A DNA stretch of 64,000 nt from Asanoa hainanensis (GCF_900188485.1 NZ_FZPH01000019.1:1-64000), one strand, 5' to 3'. Positions 12,447 through 21,748 are shown, counted from the stretch's first letter. Numbers and translations are program-made. The notes: a model not told the origin generated them from the letters alone.

Positions 12447-13604
12447 ATGAACTTCGACCTGACCCCGGAGCAGAGCGACCTGCGCGACGCCGTGTCGGCG
12501 CTCGGCCGCCGCTACGGTCACGAGTACTTCATCGGCAAGGCCAAGGCGGGCGAGCACACCACCGAGCTGTGGGCCGAGGCCGGCAAGCTCGGCTATCTCG
12601 GTGTCAGCATCCCGGCGGAGTACGGCGGTGGTGGCGGCGGCATCACCGACCTGACCATCGTCTGCGAGGAGCTGTCGGCGACCGGCTCGCCGCTGCTGCT
12701 GCTCGTGGTCTCGCCGGCGATCATCGCGACGATCCTGGCCAAGCACGGCACCGAGGCGCAGCGCACCGAGTTCCTGCCTCGCCTCGCGGACGGCACGCTG
12801 CTGATCGCCTTCGCGATCACCGAACCCGAGGCCGGCTCGAACTTCCACCGGCTGGGCACGGTCGCCCGCCGGGACGGCGATGAGTGGGTGCTCAACGGCC
12901 GCAAGTGCTTCATCTCGGGTGTCGACCACGCCGACTACGTGATGGTCGTGGCGCGCACCGAGGACGCGGCGACCGGCCGGCTCGTGCCGGCGCTGTTCCT
13001 GGTGCCCACCGACGCCGCCGGGCTGACGAAGTCCAAGCTGGACATGGAGATCGTCTCGCCGGAGAAGCAGTGGCTGCTCTACCTCGACGACGTGCGTCTG
13101 CCGGCTTCCGCGCTCGTCGGTGACGGCGACGCGGGGCTGCCGGCGTTGTTCTCCGGGCTCAACCCCGAGCGGATCACGGTCGCTGCGATGAGTGCCGGCA
13201 CCGGCCGGTACGCGCTGGACCGGGCGTCCCGCTACACCGCCTCCCGGCAGGTCTGGGGCCGTCCGATCGGGACGCACCAGGGAGTGGCGCACCCGTTGGC
13301 GCACGCGGCGATCCAGGTGGAGCTCGCCCGGCTGATGGTCTACAAGGCGGCCGCGCTCTACGACGCGGGTCGCGACCTGGAGGCGGGCGTGGCGGCCAAC
13401 ATGGCCAAGTACGCGACCGCCGACGCCGCGGCGCTGGCCGTCGACACGGCGATCCAGGTGCACGGCGGCAACGGCATGACCACGGAGTACGGCGTCGCCA
13501 CACTGCTCGGTGCGGTGCGCGCGGGTCGGATCGCCCCGGTCAGTCGCGAAATGATCCTCAACTTCGTCTCGCAGCACGTACTCGGTCAGGAGAAGTCGTA
13601 TTGA
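12447..13604 (+). CDS. acyl-CoA dehydrogenase
   Basis: A 385-residue FAD-dependent acyl-CoA dehydrogenase. The N-terminal helical domain starts NFDLTPEQSDLRDAV. FAD/substrate motifs are AFAITEPEAGSNF, LNGRKCFISG and ASRQVWGRPIGTHQGVAHPLA. The C-terminal QVHGGNGMTTEYG is typical. The segment where medium-chain enzymes carry the catalytic Glu (an EGT motif) instead reads VRAGRIAPVSREMI, so the base must lie elsewhere, as in isovaleryl/long-chain-type enzymes, or the activity is altered. It lies 29 bases after the carboxylase and is the last gene of the catabolic operon. Confidence 0.9.
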   Translation: MNFDLTPEQSDLRDAVSALGRRYGHEYFIGKAKAGEHTTELWAEAGKLGYLGVSIPAEYGGGGGGITDLTIVCEELSATGSPLLLLVVSPAIIATILAKHGTEAQRTEFLPRLADGTLLIAFAITEPEAGSNFHRLGTVARRDGDEWVLNGRKCFISGVDHADYVMVVARTEDAATGRLVPALFLVPTDAAGLTKSKLDMEIVSPEKQWLLYLDDVRLPASALVGDGDAGLPALFSGLNPERITVAAMSAGTGRYALDRASRYTASRQVWGRPIGTHQGVAHPLAHAAIQVELARLMVYKAAALYDAGRDLEAGVAANMAKYATADAAALAVDTAIQVHGGNGMTTEYGVATLLGAVRAGRIAPVSREMILNFVSQHVLGQEKSY

Positions 13605-13624
13605 TTGATCGTTGATCACCACGA

Positions 13625-14071
13625 GTGGAGATGCTTGGATCTTCAAATATGAGGCTTCCTCGCTCTCCGGCCGGCTGGACCATGGCCGTCTTCGGCGTGC
13701 TCGCGATCATCATGGGCGTGGTCGGCCTGGTCAGCCCGGACACCCTGCTGAAGAGTCTGGGATTCGAGGTGCTCGGCTCGCGGGCAGCGGGCGACTACAC
13801 GAAGACGTTCATGGCGGCCTCGTCCATGGCGTCGTTCAACATGGGCGTCTACTACCTGGTCGCGGTCGCCACCGAATGGCGCCCGTTCTACCTCTTCACG
13901 GTGTGGTTCCGACTCGTGACATTCACGGTTTTCACCGTCCTGGTGGTCACCGACGCCGCTCCGGCCCGCTTCTTCGGTGTCGCGGCGTGGGAGGGGCTCG
14001 GAGCAATCGCGACGGGTGTCGCATTGTGGTTCGAACGGAAGCGTGGGACTTCGGTACCTTCTAACCCGTGA
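13625..14071 (+). CDS. four-helix membrane protein, unrecognised
   Basis: A protein of up to 148 residues with four predicted membrane segments, at about 19-37, 64-82, 86-106 and 116-133. Loops are short and the tail is basic (ERKRGTSVPSNP). I do not recognise the family with confidence. The start is uncertain: GTG 13625, ATG 13631 and ATG 13649 are in frame, and no clear ribosome-binding site decides. Its stop overlaps the GTG of the kinase gene by 4 bp, so the two are co-translated; a membrane partner of the kinase is possible (inference only). Confidence 0.75.
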   Translation: MEMLGSSNMRLPRSPAGWTMAVFGVLAIIMGVVGLVSPDTLLKSLGFEVLGSRAAGDYTKTFMAASSMASFNMGVYYLVAVATEWRPFYLFTVWFRLVTFTVFTVLVVTDAAPARFFGVAAWEGLGAIATGVALWFERKRGTSVPSNP

Positions 14072-15549
14072 ACGGCACATCACCTGGAGCACTCCCGCTG
14101 CCAGTTGTGCCTGGCCTGACCGACTTGTCGGTGTTCGCCCGTGGTGGTTACGCCACCGTCTACCGGGCGACACAGGCGTCGGTCGGCCGCGAGGTGGCCG
14201 TCAAGGTCGAAAACCGCACGCTCGACACCGAACGCGACCAACGTCGCTTCCTCCGCGAGGCACGCGCCGCCGGCCGGATGTCGTCGCACCCGCACGTCGT
14301 AGACCTCTTCGACGCGGGCGTCACCGACTCCCGTCACCCGTACCTGATCATGGAGCTCTGCGACGGCTCGTACCTCGAACGGATGAAGAGCTCGCCGCTG
14401 TCGGCCGTCGAGTCCCGCGACGTCGGCGTCAAGATCGCGGATGCCCTGGCCGACGCGCACCAACTCGGTGTGCTGCACCGCGACGTCAAGCCGGCCAACA
14501 TCCTCTACTCGCGGTTCAACGAGCCGGCGCTGGCCGACTTCGGCCTGGCGGTGCTGGCCGAGGTCCGCGACTCCTCGGTGACGCTGGAGGTGCTGACCCC
14601 GGCGTACGCGGCGCCCGAGATGTTCCGGCACAGCGAGCCGTCGCCGGCGGTCGACGTCTACGCCCTCTGCGCGACGCTCTACGCGATCATGCGGGGCAAG
14701 CCGCCGCGCTGGCGCGACGACCGCGACCCGAGCCTGCTCACGCTGATGGAGATGTTCACCGAGCAGATCCCCGACCTGCCCGGTGTGCCGCCGGCCTACC
14801 TCGACCTGCTGCGCCGGGGCATGGCCAACGACCCGGCGGCCCGGCCGTCGGCCGAGGAGCTGCGCGACCTACTGGCCGGCCTGTCCATGGACAGCTCCGG
14901 CCCGACCCGCCCGGTGTCCGGCGCACCGGTCTCCGGCGGCCCGTCGGTCTACGTCTCGCGCACCTACACGCCACCGCCGGTGCCGCCGCCGGCCGACGAC
15001 CACCCGACGGTCAGCGGCAACACCCGCCGCGGCCGGCGCCGCTGGTGGCTCGGTGGGCTAGGGATGGTCACGCTGCTGGTGATCGGCGGCCTGACCACCT
15101 GGTACGCGGCCAGCCTGCCGGACGACGACCCGGTGGGCCCGGGGAAGCCGACACCGACGTCGACGGTGCGGCTGGAGGGCCAGGCATTGCGCGGCTGTGT
15201 CGTTCCGTTGCCGTCGAACGGGCACTGCCCCGGCGAGCTGGAGTGCTACGCCTCCGACGTCTCGCGGGTGGCGTGCGGGGGTCCGCACACCTGGGAGGTG
15301 TTCGCGGTCGGCGAGGCACCCCGGTCGCTGACCACTGTGGACCGGCAGTCGTTGCGCGCGGACCCGTCGGTCCGCGAGGTCTGCGGCCGGTCCACCTTCG
15401 CCTCGGTGACGCTGCTGATGAACACCCAAGGCTGGACCCTGGACGTGCTGCCACCGGACGCGACCGCCCTGGCCAACGGCGACCGCACCTACCGCTGCCT
15501 GGCCGGCCGCGGCCCAGACGCCCTGGAAACCCCAACCCTCAGCCGCTGA
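14068..15549 (+). CDS. membrane Ser/Thr protein kinase (PknB-type) with sensor tail
   Basis: A 493-residue Hanks-type kinase. Key elements are the Gly-rich loop FARGGYATVYRA (23-34), Lys46 in VAVKVENR, HRDVKPANIL with catalytic Asp139, the ADFGLAV magnesium site (Asp157) and the APEMF motif. A Pro/Thr-rich linker follows the kinase domain. One membrane helix lies at about 326-350. The roughly 140-residue extracytoplasmic tail has six or more cysteines and resembles septum-formation-type domains (CPGELECY, CGGPHTWEVFAVGE). It is translationally coupled to the preceding membrane protein. Ligand and targets are unknown. Confidence 0.88.
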   Translation: MNGTSPGALPLPVVPGLTDLSVFARGGYATVYRATQASVGREVAVKVENRTLDTERDQRRFLREARAAGRMSSHPHVVDLFDAGVTDSRHPYLIMELCDGSYLERMKSSPLSAVESRDVGVKIADALADAHQLGVLHRDVKPANILYSRFNEPALADFGLAVLAEVRDSSVTLEVLTPAYAAPEMFRHSEPSPAVDVYALCATLYAIMRGKPPRWRDDRDPSLLTLMEMFTEQIPDLPGVPPAYLDLLRRGMANDPAARPSAEELRDLLAGLSMDSSGPTRPVSGAPVSGGPSVYVSRTYTPPPVPPPADDHPTVSGNTRRGRRRWWLGGLGMVTLLVIGGLTTWYAASLPDDDPVGPGKPTPTSTVRLEGQALRGCVVPLPSNGHCPGELECYASDVSRVACGGPHTWEVFAVGEAPRSLTTVDRQSLRADPSVREVCGRSTFASVTLLMNTQGWTLDVLPPDATALANGDRTYRCLAGRGPDALETPTLSR

Positions 15550-15648
15550 CGGACGCCGGCGGGTCCGAGAAGGCGGACCACCCGCGGACCGGTCGATCAG
15601 CTCCAGAAGGCCGGTCACCGCGAGCCGGATGCGAGGTCCAGCGACCCG

Positions 15649-18600
15649 CTAGTCCGAGAGTTCGGCCTGCAGGGCCTTGGCTCGGGCTCGTTCGCTGGTT
15701 TGCTCCGTGGAGAAGGACAGGTCGACCGCGCGCTCGGCGGCGGCGCGCGACTCCGCGACGCGGCCCGCCGATGCCAGGGACCGGGCCAGGACCTCGGCAC
15801 CGATGACCCGCGAGCGCACGTCTTCGGCCGGCACGGCCGCGGCCCGTTGCGCCCAGTCGAGTGCCTGCTCGCATCGGCCTGCGGCGTGCAGCGCCGACGC
15901 GTACGTCGCCAGCGCCTGCTGGCGCGAGAACAGCAGCGACGGCGCGCCGCTGGCCGAGGCGATCGGGGCCAGCAGGCCGACCGCCGTGGTCGTGTCGCCG
16001 GCCAGGCGGCGGGCCGCGGACAGCAGCACCCGGGGGCCGACCTGCGCCGGCGCCAGTGGGTTGTGCGGCTCGACCGCGGTCATCACGGCCCGCGCGTCGG
16101 CCTCGGCCGCGTCGATGTCGCCGCGGTCCAGGGCGACGAAGCCCCGCAGCGTGCCGGCCATGCCCATCAACAGCGGATGGCCGAGCCGGTTCGCGTAGGA
16201 CAACGCGTCGGTGAGCAGGTCGGCGGCGTGCTGCGGCTCGCCCAGGCCCCGGGCCACCACGCCGCGCACGACGAGGGCGAAGCCGCGGCCCCAGTCGTCG
16301 GAGGCGGCCGCGAAGTCACGGTAGGCGCGGCGAGCCTCGCGGTCGGCCTCGGCCAGGTCGCCTAGCTCGGCAGCGGCGAACGCCTCGACCGCGCGCAGGG
16401 TGCCGACCGCCCACGACTCGCCCACGCGCTCGCCGAACGGCAGGAAGATGCGGGCGAGCCGGCGGGCCTCGGACAGCCGGCCGGCGAGCAGCCGGGCGTA
16501 GGCCGTGGTGCCGCGCAGCCAGGCCCGGCCGACCGGGTCGCCGAGCTGGGCGAACAGCCGGGCCGCGCGGGCCAGCACCGCGTCGGCGCCGGCGAAGTCG
16601 CCCCGGGTCGTGGTGACCCAGGCGAGGTTCTGGAGCGACCAGGCCTGCCCGCGCTCGTCGCCGGCCGCGACGTTGACCTGGTAGGCGGCCGCGAACCGGC
16701 TGCTCGCCTGGGCCAGCTTGCCCTGGAGGAAGTCGGCCATGCCGAGCCGGCGCATCGCCTCGGCCCGGGGGCCGGGCAGGTTGGCGTCGGTGGCCACCTG
16801 GAGCGCGTCGCGCCACATGACCTGGGCCCGCGGAAAGTCACCGAGCGAGCGGTGGGCCCGGCCGGCTAGCAGCAGCGCACCGGCGCGGGCGCTCGGCTCG
16901 GCGGAGTTGGCAGCGATCTTCTCGGCGTACGCCAAAGCGTCGTTGACCCGCCCGGTCTGCTGCAACGCCCGCGCGTGCACCAGCCGGTCGGCGGTCGGCA
17001 GGGCGTCACCCGCGAGGGTGGCCTCCCGTTCGGCGTATTCGACGGCCGTGGTCGGCTCACCGGCGGCGGAGGCCCGCCGGGCCGACCGGCTCAGCGCCGC
17101 GATGCCCAACGGGACGACGGTGCGGGCGGGCGCGTCGGGGCGCAGGCCGACGCTGTCGGCCAGGGCGACCGCGCGCTCGGCGTGGTGCGCGATGAACGCG
17201 TCGCGGTCGCCGTCGGACCAGCTGCCCGGATCGCCGGCCGGTGCGTCGACCGACACCGGCCGCCGCCCGACGACCACGTCGGACGGGGTCTTGCGGGCGG
17301 CCCACTCGGCCAGGAACGCGTGCCGCTCGGCCAGGTCGGCCTTGCCTATGCCGGAGTAGGCGGCCTCGTGCATCAGCGGGGTGCTGAACGCGTAGCCGCC
17401 CCGGGTGCGCTGGAGCATGCGGCGCTGCAGCAACTCGTCGATCGCGCGCTCGAGCTCGACCGCGACGACCGCGGCCGGGCGCCCGGCGCGGCCCGCGTAG
17501 TGCTCGCGCAACGCTTCGAGGGTGCCGCGCGGCACCTGGTCGCCGATCACCGCGGCGTCGCGCAGCACGGCGCGCGCGTCGCCCGGCAGCGCGTCGATGC
17601 GGGCTGCGAGCACCGCAGCCAGGTCGCGGGAGAGCAGCCGGCTGGTCAGCGAGCCGGGTGCCAACCGCCAGCGCCCGTCGACGCCGACCTTGGTCAGCGC
17701 ACCACGCTCGATCAGCAACGTGACCAGCTCGGCCAGGTAGAACGGGTTGCCCTGCGCGGTGGCGAGCAGACCGTCGTTGTCGGGCTGCGGCAGCTTGCCG
17801 CCGCTCAGGTAGGACGAGAGCAGGCGGGCCGCGTCGTTGCCGCGCAGCGGCGGCAGGTTGACCACCTCGGCGTCGGCCAGCCGGGTCAGCGCGCCCGCGG
17901 TGCGGACGAGCTCGGGGCGGCCGAGCAGCAGCACCAGGACGGGACCGGTCAGCCGGGACAGCATGACCCCGAGGGCCTCGACCGTCTCGGGGGTGGCGTC
18001 GTGCAGGTCGTCGACGACGATCAGCAGCGGTGTCTCGGCGGCGAGCCCGCTCAGCAGCGCGGCGACCGCGCCGGGCACGGCGGCGGCGTCGCCGCCCGGG
18101 ATGTCGCCCGTCCACTCGCCCGGCACCGGTGAGACGGCCGCCGGCACCTCGCCGTAGCCCATCAGAGCGAGCAGCAGGTCGGTGGCGACCGGCGCGGTGT
18201 CGGGCAGCTTGGCGAGCCGGGCGGTCAGCCGGCGGAGCCGCTCCTCGACCACCGCCCGGCTGGGCGGTGTGCCGTTGTCGGCGGGAGCGCCGATCGCGGC
18301 GCGGACCAGATCGGCCAGGGGGGCCAGCCGGCGGCGCTCGCCGAACGCGGCGCAGCGCACCGAGAGCACCCGGGCGCCGGTGCGGGTGGCGAACCGGCCG
18401 GCGGCGACGTCGAACCCGGCGGCCAGCCGCTCGGCCTCGCCGGCGAACCGGGTCTTGCCGATGCCCGCCTCGGCGGTCATCAACATGACCGTGGGCTGGC
18501 TCTGGTCGACGACCTCGGCGAGCCGGCCGGCGATCCGGCCGAGCTCGGCTTCGCGGCCGACGAACGGGGCCTCGTCGCCGAGCCCGGCGCGGGTGCCGGG

Positions 18601-19251
18601 GGCATCGTGCAGGCCCAGCAGCTCGGCGGCCTGGACGGGATCGCGCTTGCCCTTGAGCCGCAGCGGGCGCAGCTGCCGCCAGGACGCGACGCGGCGGGTG
18701 GCCTCGAACGTGCTGGCCCCGGCGTAGACGGCGCCGACCGCGGCCGCGTCGGCGAGCCGGGCGGCGGTGTTGACCGTGTCGCCGATGACCGTGTATTCGA
18801 TCGCGGCCTGGATGCCGGCGACCACGGCGCCGGTGTTGAGCCCGACCCGCAGGCCGAGCGGCGCGCCGCCGCCGCGCTCGTCGTCGAGCACCCGGCGGAC
18901 CGCGCGCTGCATCGACAAAGCGGCCCGGACCGCGCGCTCGGCGTCGTCTTCGTGTGCGACCGGTGCGCCGAAGACGGCCATGATGCCGTCGCCGGTCAGC
19001 TTGTCGACGTGGCCGCCGAAGGTCTTCACCGCGCCGGCCAGCGCGGCCAGCACCCGGTCGGTCACGGCGCCGACCCGCTCGGGGTCGACATTCTCGGACC
19101 AGGAGGTGAAATCAGACAGGTCGCCGAACAGGACGGTAACCACCCGGCGCTCGGCGGCGGGCAGCGTCGCCGCCGCGGGCAGGGCGGCGCCGCAGTTGTG
19201 GCAGAAACGGGCGCCTGGGACGGAGACCGTGCCGCACACAAGACAAGTCAC
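15649..19251 (-). CDS. zinc ribbon-cyclase-AAA-TPR signalling protein
   Basis: A 1200-residue multidomain regulator. A zinc ribbon (Cys3, Cys6, Cys17, Cys20) is followed by a class III nucleotide cyclase domain (about 35-215). That domain has metal aspartates in FGDLSDFT (Asp44) and TGDGIMAVFG (Asp88), a Lys84 typical of adenylate specificity, and the N..R pair in GDTVNTAARL. Next come an AAA/STAND ATPase (Walker A EAGIGKTRF, Walker B LLIVVDDLHD) and a long alpha-helical TPR-like C half. All key cyclase residues are present, so it may make cAMP. Its ATG overlaps the MBL-protein stop by 4 bp, placing it in that operon. Confidence 0.9.
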   Translation of the reverse strand: MTCLVCGTVSVPGARFCHNCGAALPAAATLPAAERRVVTVLFGDLSDFTSWSENVDPERVGAVTDRVLAALAGAVKTFGGHVDKLTGDGIMAVFGAPVAHEDDAERAVRAALSMQRAVRRVLDDERGGGAPLGLRVGLNTGAVVAGIQAAIEYTVIGDTVNTAARLADAAAVGAVYAGASTFEATRRVASWRQLRPLRLKGKRDPVQAAELLGLHDAPGTRAGLGDEAPFVGREAELGRIAGRLAEVVDQSQPTVMLMTAEAGIGKTRFAGEAERLAAGFDVAAGRFATRTGARVLSVRCAAFGERRRLAPLADLVRAAIGAPADNGTPPSRAVVEERLRRLTARLAKLPDTAPVATDLLLALMGYGEVPAAVSPVPGEWTGDIPGGDAAAVPGAVAALLSGLAAETPLLIVVDDLHDATPETVEALGVMLSRLTGPVLVLLLGRPELVRTAGALTRLADAEVVNLPPLRGNDAARLLSSYLSGGKLPQPDNDGLLATAQGNPFYLAELVTLLIERGALTKVGVDGRWRLAPGSLTSRLLSRDLAAVLAARIDALPGDARAVLRDAAVIGDQVPRGTLEALREHYAGRAGRPAAVVAVELERAIDELLQRRMLQRTRGGYAFSTPLMHEAAYSGIGKADLAERHAFLAEWAARKTPSDVVVGRRPVSVDAPAGDPGSWSDGDRDAFIAHHAERAVALADSVGLRPDAPARTVVPLGIAALSRSARRASAAGEPTTAVEYAEREATLAGDALPTADRLVHARALQQTGRVNDALAYAEKIAANSAEPSARAGALLLAGRAHRSLGDFPRAQVMWRDALQVATDANLPGPRAEAMRRLGMADFLQGKLAQASSRFAAAYQVNVAAGDERGQAWSLQNLAWVTTTRGDFAGADAVLARAARLFAQLGDPVGRAWLRGTTAYARLLAGRLSEARRLARIFLPFGERVGESWAVGTLRAVEAFAAAELGDLAEADREARRAYRDFAAASDDWGRGFALVVRGVVARGLGEPQHAADLLTDALSYANRLGHPLLMGMAGTLRGFVALDRGDIDAAEADARAVMTAVEPHNPLAPAQVGPRVLLSAARRLAGDTTTAVGLLAPIASASGAPSLLFSRQQALATYASALHAAGRCEQALDWAQRAAAVPAEDVRSRVIGAEVLARSLASAGRVAESRAAAERAVDLSFSTEQTSERARAKALQAELSD

Positions 19252-20039
19252 GGTCCATCCAACCCCTGTGACCCCCGTCGCGATTCCCCGGTTGGCACAC
19301 CGAGATATGCGAGTTGGGCTCGAACCGACCAGGCAGCGGCCGGCCAGAGGCCGGGGTCGACGTCGGCGTAAACGGTGGCAACGACCTCTTCGGCGGTTTT
19401 GGCGCCATCTGCGACGGCCTGCCGCACCTGGTCGAGCCGCGCACGCCGGTGGGCCAGGTAGAACCGGGCGGCGACTGCGCAGTCGGCCAGCGCGGGGCCG
19501 TGGCCGGGCAGGGCGAGCCGGCCGGGATAGCCCGTCAACAGCTCCAGGCTGGCCAGGTAGGCACCGAGGTCGCCGTCGGGATGGGCGACCACCGTGGTGC
19601 CCCGGCCCAGGATGGTGTCGCCGGTGAAGACGGCCCGCTCGCCGCCGGCCGCCGCGACGAAGCAGACCGAGTCGGCGGTGTGGCCGGGAGTCGCCACCGC
19701 GGTGAGCTCGATGCCGGCGAGCTCGTGGTCACCCAGGTCGCGGAGCACGGTGGCGCCCGTGAGCTCGGCGAACCGGTCGAGCCCCTCGACGTGGTCGGGA
19801 TGGCCGTGCGTCGCCAGCACCGTGCCGATCGGGCCGTGCTCGGCGATCGCCCGCAGGTGCCCCTCGTCGAGCGGGCCGGGGTCGACGACCACGGCGGGCG
19901 CGCCGGGGGTGGCCCGCAGGACCCAGGTGTTGGTGCCGTCGAGCGTCATCGGGCCCGGGTTGGGTGCCCGGACCAGGGTGGCCCACTCCGGCAGGCGTTC
20001 CGCCAGGGCCGCCGCCGGAGTGGTCACGTGGGACGTCAT
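19248..20039 (-). CDS. MBL-fold metallo-hydrolase
   Basis: A 263-residue metallo-beta-lactamase-fold hydrolase of the glyoxalase II/LACTB2-like group. Metal ligands are in THGHPDHVEG (HxHxDH), VATPGHTADS, FTGDTILG and the late LPGHGPAL. A DUF-type winged-helix tail (about 205-245) follows, as in LACTB2-like RNases. It matches the position of Rv3677c. The natural substrate is unknown. It probably forms an operon with ridA and the DUF4177 gene upstream and the cyclase gene downstream. Confidence 0.88.
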   Translation of the reverse strand: MTSHVTTPAAALAERLPEWATLVRAPNPGPMTLDGTNTWVLRATPGAPAVVVDPGPLDEGHLRAIAEHGPIGTVLATHGHPDHVEGLDRFAELTGATVLRDLGDHELAGIELTAVATPGHTADSVCFVAAAGGERAVFTGDTILGRGTTVVAHPDGDLGAYLASLELLTGYPGRLALPGHGPALADCAVAARFYLAHRRARLDQVRQAVADGAKTAEEVVATVYADVDPGLWPAAAWSVRAQLAYLGVPTGESRRGSQGLDGP

Positions 20040-20093
20040 GGGTGCGATCGTACGACCGGGGTGTGACAGGAGATTCAGGTCTTCCTGTCCAGA

Positions 20094-20555
20094 TCAGGCG
20101 GTTGCGACCTCGACGATCGCCTCGACCTCGACGGGGGCGTTCAGCGGAAGCTCGGCGACGCCGACCGCGCTGCGGGCGTGCCGACCGGCCTCACCGAAGA
20201 CCTCGCCGAACAGCTCCGACGCCCCGTTGACGACGATCGGCTGGCCGGTGAAGCCAGGGGCCGACGCGACGAAGCCGACCACCTTGACGACCTTGACGAC
20301 GTATTCGAGGCCGACCAGGGCGTCGATCGCGGCGAGCACGTTGAGGGCGCACTGCCGGGCCAGGTCGCGGGCCTGCTCCCCGGTGACCTCGGCGCCGACC
20401 TTGCCGGTCGCGAGCAGCTCGCCACCGGAGATCGGCAGCTGGCCGGAGACGTACACGTGGGCACCGGACTGGACGGCCGGCACGTACGCGGCGACCGGCG
20501 GGACCACCTCGGGCAGCGTGAGGCCGAGCTCGGTGAGGCGCTCGTGCGGAGTCAT
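20094..20555 (-). CDS. RidA-family protein
   Basis: A 153-residue member of the RidA/YjgF family (long variant). Typical segments are YVSGQLPI, GKVGAEVTGEQARDLARQCALNVLAAI, KVVGFVAS and ELFGEVFGEAGRHARSAVGVAELPLNAPVEVEAIVEV. The Arg of GRHARSAVGV corresponds to the RidA active-site Arg. True RidA enzymes hydrolyse reactive enamine/imine intermediates. This subgroup (Rv3678c-like) has no assigned substrate. It overlaps the DUF4177 gene by 4 bp. Confidence 0.88.
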   Translation of the reverse strand: MTPHERLTELGLTLPEVVPPVAAYVPAVQSGAHVYVSGQLPISGGELLATGKVGAEVTGEQARDLARQCALNVLAAIDALVGLEYVVKVVKVVGFVASAPGFTGQPIVVNGASELFGEVFGEAGRHARSAVGVAELPLNAPVEVEAIVEVATA

Positions 20556-20707
20556 GACTTCGGCCGCTTCAGGTAGGCCACCAGCTGCTCCGGGTTGGGA
20601 CCCGGGATCACGGAGACGAGCTCCCAGCCGTCGTCACCCCAGTTGTCCAGAATCTGCTTGGTCGCGTGGACCAACAGCGGCACGGTCGCGTACTCCCATT
20701 TCTGCAT
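20552..20707 (-). CDS. DUF4177 small protein
   Basis: A 51-residue DUF4177 protein starting MQKWEYATVPLL, with the typical NWGDDGWELVSVIPG core and a basic end (YLKRPKS). It is the counterpart of Rv3678A, next to RidA in mycobacteria. The stop overlaps the RidA start by 4 bp. Function is unknown. The ATG at 20707 was chosen because the family starts there; the frame upstream of it is non-conserved. Confidence 0.85.
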   Translation of the reverse strand: MQKWEYATVPLLVHATKQILDNWGDDGWELVSVIPGPNPEQLVAYLKRPKS

Positions 20708-20805
20708 GCGGCCGAGGTTACCGGTGGCGATCGGAGCGGGCCGAGGTCGGCTACCCTGCTCGGCGACGGCTCGACCGCGACCGGACGAGAGCTGGTGGGG
20801 AGACC

Positions 20806-21732
20806 ATGACCGTGCCGCCCGACGGTACCGACAGCCGGCCATCCGACGCCGCCCCGTCCGGCGACGAGGGCGACGGACGCCTGCCCGTCCCACCGCCACC
20901 ACCGCCGCAGGCGTCACCGGCTCCACCGCCGCCGGAAGGGCCACCCTTACCGATCCTGGCACCGGGCCCCGCTCAAGCCGCAGCGGCGCCCTCGGGCCCG
21001 CCAACGCCGCCGCCACCGGACGAGCCGGCGCCGCGCCCGGCCGAGCCCGAGCCCGCGCTGACCCAGGAGATCCCAACAGCCCCACCCACACCGATCAGCG
21101 CGCCACCGCTCCCCCCACCGGCCCAGCCGCCGCTGTGGACGCCACCGCCGTGGATGCCCCCGACGCCGCCCACCGTGCCGCCGGGCACGCAGGAGTGGGC
21201 GACCGGGACGGCGCCCACCGAGGCGCCGTACGCCGAGCCCGTGCCCTGGGCCGCCGTACCCCCGCATCCGGCGCCGCCGCCCACCCAGCGCCGCGGGCGC
21301 GGTCCGCTCGTCGCGGCGATCGTGCTGGCCATCGTCCTGCTCTGTGGCGGTGGCGGCGGCCTGGCCGCCTTCCTGCTGCTCCGCGACACCGAGACCGGCG
21401 AGGGCGCGGCCGAGCCGGTGGCGGCCGTGGAGGGCTTCCTCGACGCCGTCTACGTCGACCAGAACGCGGCCGCGGCAACGGCGCTGCTCTGCGGTGAGGC
21501 GCGCGACCAGAGCGCCGTCCAGGACAAGATCGACGAGGTCCAGCAGTACGCGCGGACGTATCCGAGCCCGCGTTACCGCTGGGATCCGCCGAAGGTGGAA
21601 CAGCAGGATGCCGACAAGGCGGTCGTCTCGACCAGGTTGACCGTGCTGACCGCCGACGACCGCAGCGCCGAGGAACAGCTCCGGTTCACTCTCGTACACA
21701 AGACCGGCTGGTGGGTCTGCGACGTCGGCTGA
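20806..21732 (+). CDS. Pro-rich single-pass membrane protein
   Basis: A 308-residue protein. The first 165 residues are a Pro/Ala-rich, probably disordered cytoplasmic region with poly-Pro runs. A basic RRGRG then precedes a membrane helix (about 170-192). A folded extracytoplasmic domain of about 115 residues ends in LVHKTGWWVCDVG. That domain resembles the small NTF2-like or DUF4878-type lipoprotein domains (VEGFLDAVYVDQNAAAATALLC). A GGTGGGGAG lies before the ATG. It is transcribed divergently from the RidA operon and precedes the ArsA-like genes. Function unknown. Confidence 0.75.
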   Translation: MTVPPDGTDSRPSDAAPSGDEGDGRLPVPPPPPPQASPAPPPPEGPPLPILAPGPAQAAAAPSGPPTPPPPDEPAPRPAEPEPALTQEIPTAPPTPISAPPLPPPAQPPLWTPPPWMPPTPPTVPPGTQEWATGTAPTEAPYAEPVPWAAVPPHPAPPPTQRRGRGPLVAAIVLAIVLLCGGGGGLAAFLLLRDTETGEGAAEPVAAVEGFLDAVYVDQNAAAATALLCGEARDQSAVQDKIDEVQQYARTYPSPRYRWDPPKVEQQDADKAVVSTRLTVLTADDRSAEEQLRFTLVHKTGWWVCDVG

Positions 21733-21736
21733 CGGA

Positions 21737-21742
21737 TACCCT
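21737..21742 (+). promoter_or_regulatory. -10 element, leaderless ArsA-like promoter
   Basis: TACCCT (TANNNT) ends 6 bases before the GTG at 21749. The same hexamer at the same distance precedes ponA2 (24638), suggesting shared sigma-factor use. Confidence 0.5.
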
Positions 21743-21748
21743 CGGGTC

